Part shown: in pieces, positions 61,774-64,000 of the stretch
How the letters are laid out: each line of letters starts with the position of its first letter
Numbering within the stretch: position 1 is the first letter of the stretch
From: Telmatospirillum siberiense
GTDB lineage: Bacteria; Pseudomonadota; Alphaproteobacteria; Rhodospirillales; Magnetospirillaceae
Reading direction: 5' to 3'
NCBI RefSeq assembly: GCF_002845745.1
Contig: NZ_PIUM01000006.1
Location: 62,001-126,000 of the forward strand
Length of the DNA: 64,000 nucleotides
Notes under the pieces: model-generated
Seen by the model: only the letters and a program-made list of their open reading frames with translations
Database searches by the model: none
What the model was told of the DNA's origin: nothing
Program-made: the position numbers and the translations under genes

Positions 61774-62193
61774 CATGACCTCAGAATGTAGTAAATTTAC
61801 AAAATCTTACCGTCAGAATGCATCCGTATGCGGTTTGTCGTGCAATGCAATTTTCTCAACCCACTTCGAACTCTCATGCAATTCTGGGAATTTTATGATG
61901 TTTCTCCCGAATTTTCCGTGCGATCGATGGCGGGTGGTATCTGTAGAATGTTGTAAATAAACTGGTTTATTGTGTCGCCGCGACCCTTGGTAATTCGCGG
62001 CCCTTAGGGCTCGCCGCGAAATTATCGCTCCAAACACTAAGATTCCATATGACGCCTGCGCTCCGCTACGGCGGGCGAGAAGCGCCGTTCGGGCTTTAGT
62101 GTCTGTTGATTCGATAATTTTTCAACAGCCCCTATGTCCGATGGCGCGTGAATCGGCTTTCGTGGCGGGGGAGGCGTTTTTCAGCGACGCCTC
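61774..62193. other. Intergenic region with hairpins
   Basis: About 420 bases with two dyads. One is AATAAAC-TG-GTTTATT at 61956-61971, an operator-like palindrome. The other is TTCGCGGC/GCCGCGAA at 61994-62001/62013-62020, with an inner CCCT/AGGG pair, possibly a terminator for the gene to the right. No gene is supported. Confidence 0.5.
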
Positions 62194-64000
62194 TCAGGTC
62201 ATATCGATGAGGGTGGCTGGTCGGCCGTCGTGCCAGCGTTGCCACATCGTGGTCAGGGCCGCGCCCAGATCGCGGGCGAAGCGGTCGGCATCGCACAGGG
62301 GTGAGGCCAGCATGCGCCCGCGCAACCCGGATCGCAGATCGGCGAGACGGGGAAGGTCCCCGGCCAGATCGCAGGCAAGCTCGACGTAATCCCCGGGGGT
62401 CGCCGCCGCCAATCCGCCCAGGCCGATGTTCGACAGATAACTGAGGGAATGGCGGCTGCCGAAGGTTTCGCGGGGCAGGCTGATCACCGGAAGTCCCATC
62501 CACAAGGCTTCAAGGGTCGTCTGTCCGCCGGCATAGGGGAACGGATCGAGGGCGATGTCGGCTTGCCCCATCCAGGCCATATGCTGCTCGGCCGTCGTTT
62601 TGCCGACGAACCGAAGCCGCTCTTCCCCGATGCCGTGGGCGGCGAACATTTCCGCGTAATAGCGCCGCGTCGCCGGGCAGTCCAGGGCCAGCGTTTTCAA
62701 GAGCAGCCGGCTGGCGGGCAACCGGCTGAGGATACTGCTCCATACGGCCACCACCTCCGGCGTGATCTTCTTCAGCGCGTTGAACGAGCCGAAGGTGACG
62801 CCGTCTCGGGACAGGGCGGGAAGTCCGCTTACCGTCGGGGCGTCGGGTGCCGGTTCGAAGGCGACATAGCCGTCGGGCAACCGGACCACCGCTTCCGTGT
62901 AAAAAGCCTCGGCTCCGGGCGGTATCTGATAACGGTCGGCCAGGACGTAATCCATCGCCACCAGTCCGCTGGTGGCCGGATAGCCGATCCAGCAGGCCAC
63001 CTGGATGGGGGCCGGCCTGCGGGCGAAAACCAGCAGACGGTTGCCGGCGCTGTAACCGGAAAGATCGATCAGGATGTCGATGCCGTCGGCCTTGATCTGA
63101 TCGGCCAGCGCGTCATCGGAGAGCGTGGCCGCCGATCGCCATTCCGTCGCCGCCCCGGCGAAGCGAGCCCTCAGTCGATCTTCCCTGAAACTGTTGTCAT
63201 TGCTGTTGCTGTAGCAGATCAGGGGATATCCGGCCCTGGCCAGTCCTTCGAGTGCCGGAATGGCCAAAAGTCCCACGGGATGTTGGCGGAAATCCGCCGA
63301 AACGAAGCCGAGCCGCGGCTTTTCCTCAGTGTTCCGGGGGCGGGCATGGTCCGGCCAGCGGTCCTGGAAGCGGGTGGCGTGGATGTCGTTCCAGCGACGC
63401 GACAGGGCCAGAATATCCGCCAATCCGACATCCGGCCGGTATAACTGGCTGACGGTGAGGTTGAGTTCAGCGTTGGCGTAGTCCGGCTGGCAGGCAAGGG
63501 CCCGCGCGAAAGAGGTCAGCGCCTCCTCCACCTTGCCTTGTTCCAGGAGGGCCACTCCCAAATTGCTGAGGGCCTCAACATGGTCCGGTTTGTAGGCCAG
63601 CGCCCGTCCGAAGGCGGCCACGGCCTCCCCCAGCTTCCACTGGACCTGCAAGGTCAGGCCGAGGTTGCTATGGGCCTCGACATAGTCCGGCTTATGGATT
63701 AGCGCCCGTCCATAGGCCGCCGCCGCCGCCGCCAGTTTTCCCTGCTCTTTGAGAACATTGCCGAGGTTGCCCTGGGCCTCGGCATAGTCCGGTCGGCAGG
63801 CCACCGCCCGTCCATAGGAAATCACCGCTTCCTCCAGCCGGTCCTGGGCCTGGAAGGTATTGCCCAGATTATAGTGGGCTGCCGAGAGGTCCGGTTTCAA
63901 AGCCAGCGCCCGTTGATAGGTGGCCGCCGCCTCGCTCTGCCTGCCTCGCGCCTGTAGGGCCGTTCCAAGATTGCAATATGCCTCGACTTGGTCCGGTCTG
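62194..64000 (-). CDS. TPR protein with SPINDLY/O-GlcNAc transferase C-terminal domain (5' truncated)
   Basis: The frame is open to the window edge; the start lies beyond 64000. At least five 34-residue TPR units are visible (e.g. AHYNLGNTFQAQDRLEEAVI, EAHSNLGLTLQVQWKLGEAV). A Glyco_transf_41 domain follows, with RLGFVSADFRQHPVG, LIDLSGYSAGNRLLVFARRP, FGSFNALKKITPEVV and DPFPYAGGQTTLEALWMG. Such bacterial enzymes glycosylate proteins (for example flagellin) or act on unknown targets. Confidence 0.92.
   Translation of the reverse strand, partial: RPDQVEAYCNLGTALQARGRQSEAAATYQRALALKPDLSAAHYNLGNTFQAQDRLEEAVISYGRAVACRPDYAEAQGNLGNVLKEQGKLAAAAAAYGRALIHKPDYVEAHSNLGLTLQVQWKLGEAVAAFGRALAYKPDHVEALSNLGVALLEQGKVEEALTSFARALACQPDYANAELNLTVSQLYRPDVGLADILALSRRWNDIHATRFQDRWPDHARPRNTEEKPRLGFVSADFRQHPVGLLAIPALEGLARAGYPLICYSNSNDNSFREDRLRARFAGAATEWRSAATLSDDALADQIKADGIDILIDLSGYSAGNRLLVFARRPAPIQVACWIGYPATSGLVAMDYVLADRYQIPPGAEAFYTEAVVRLPDGYVAFEPAPDAPTVSGLPALSRDGVTFGSFNALKKITPEVVAVWSSILSRLPASRLLLKTLALDCPATRRYYAEMFAAHGIGEERLRFVGKTTAEQHMAWMGQADIALDPFPYAGGQTTLEALWMGLPVISLPRETFGSRHSLSYLSNIGLGGLAAATPGDYVELACDLAGDLPRLADLRSGLRGRMLASPLCDADRFARDLGAALTTMWQRWHDGRPATLIDMT

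Noticed and set aside
55994-62132. Shared GGGGCTGTTGA at 55994 and, inverted, at 62122-62132 as insertion-sequence ends
   Set aside because: Only 11 bases shared, no transposase between them and no target duplication seen.
1-64000. CRISPR arrays, rRNA genes and intact insertion sequences
   Set aside because: No regularly spaced repeats, no rRNA-like sequence and only a ~30-codon transposase remnant (42451-42545) were found by eye.

Overview
The window is a high-GC chromosomal segment of an alphaproteobacterium, most likely in or near the Rhodospirillales. The grounds are base composition, an IscR-type isc operon, GlnE, a YhdP/AsmA-like giant protein, a globin-coupled chemoreceptor and a SPINDLY-type TPR transferase. 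I cannot name a genus from sequence alone.

Layout. 1-2425: pqiABC lipid-transport operon, 5' end cut by the window edge. 2631-5046: a three-gene minus-strand operon (DUF4865, cupin, tautomerase) facing a divergent LysR regulator. 5227-5904: an unknown membrane protein. 6116-11795: a respiratory or uptake module with a DcaP-like porin, a LysR regulator, a Tat-exported flavoprotein reductase and a six-heme cytochrome c; the porin and reductase flanks share an inverted-repeat motif. 11806-23023: housekeeping genes (DUF455, bcp, glnE, yhdP-like, a CDGSH protein, tyrS, anmK, an alpha/beta hydrolase). 23231-33477: a long sulfur and iron-sulfur operon: cysE, iscR, a cysteine desulfurase paralogue, iscS, iscU, iscA, hscB, hscA, fdx, iscX, tenA, DUF599, mnmA.

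33534-46060: an accessory region starting at a tRNA-Met gene. The tRNA 3' end is repeated at 40987-41002 and an internal tRNA segment at 46043-46060, so two nested insertions are likely. The first segment carries a MobA/MobL relaxase, an oriT-like hairpin plus nick motif, a MobC-like protein, a pilin-like protein fused to an Ig-like domain and a putative beta-propeller, and a TacAT toxin-antitoxin pair. The second holds a putative muramidase with a secreted partner, two ParDE-type loci with palindromic operators, and decayed mntA-hepT, brnA, GNAT and IS3 pieces. No integrase is visible.

46063-64000: an iron-dependent alcohol dehydrogenase; a type III polyketide synthase, ICMT-like methyltransferase and MFS exporter cluster; a globin-coupled chemoreceptor; a SulP transporter; a response regulator with a coiled-coil partner; a second response regulator with a histidine-less HPt-like domain; a stand-alone EF-G with an enlarged switch I region; a secreted protein; a HAD protein; an uncatalogued 58-residue membrane peptide; and the 3' part of a TPR/O-GlcNAc-transferase-like gene that runs off the window.
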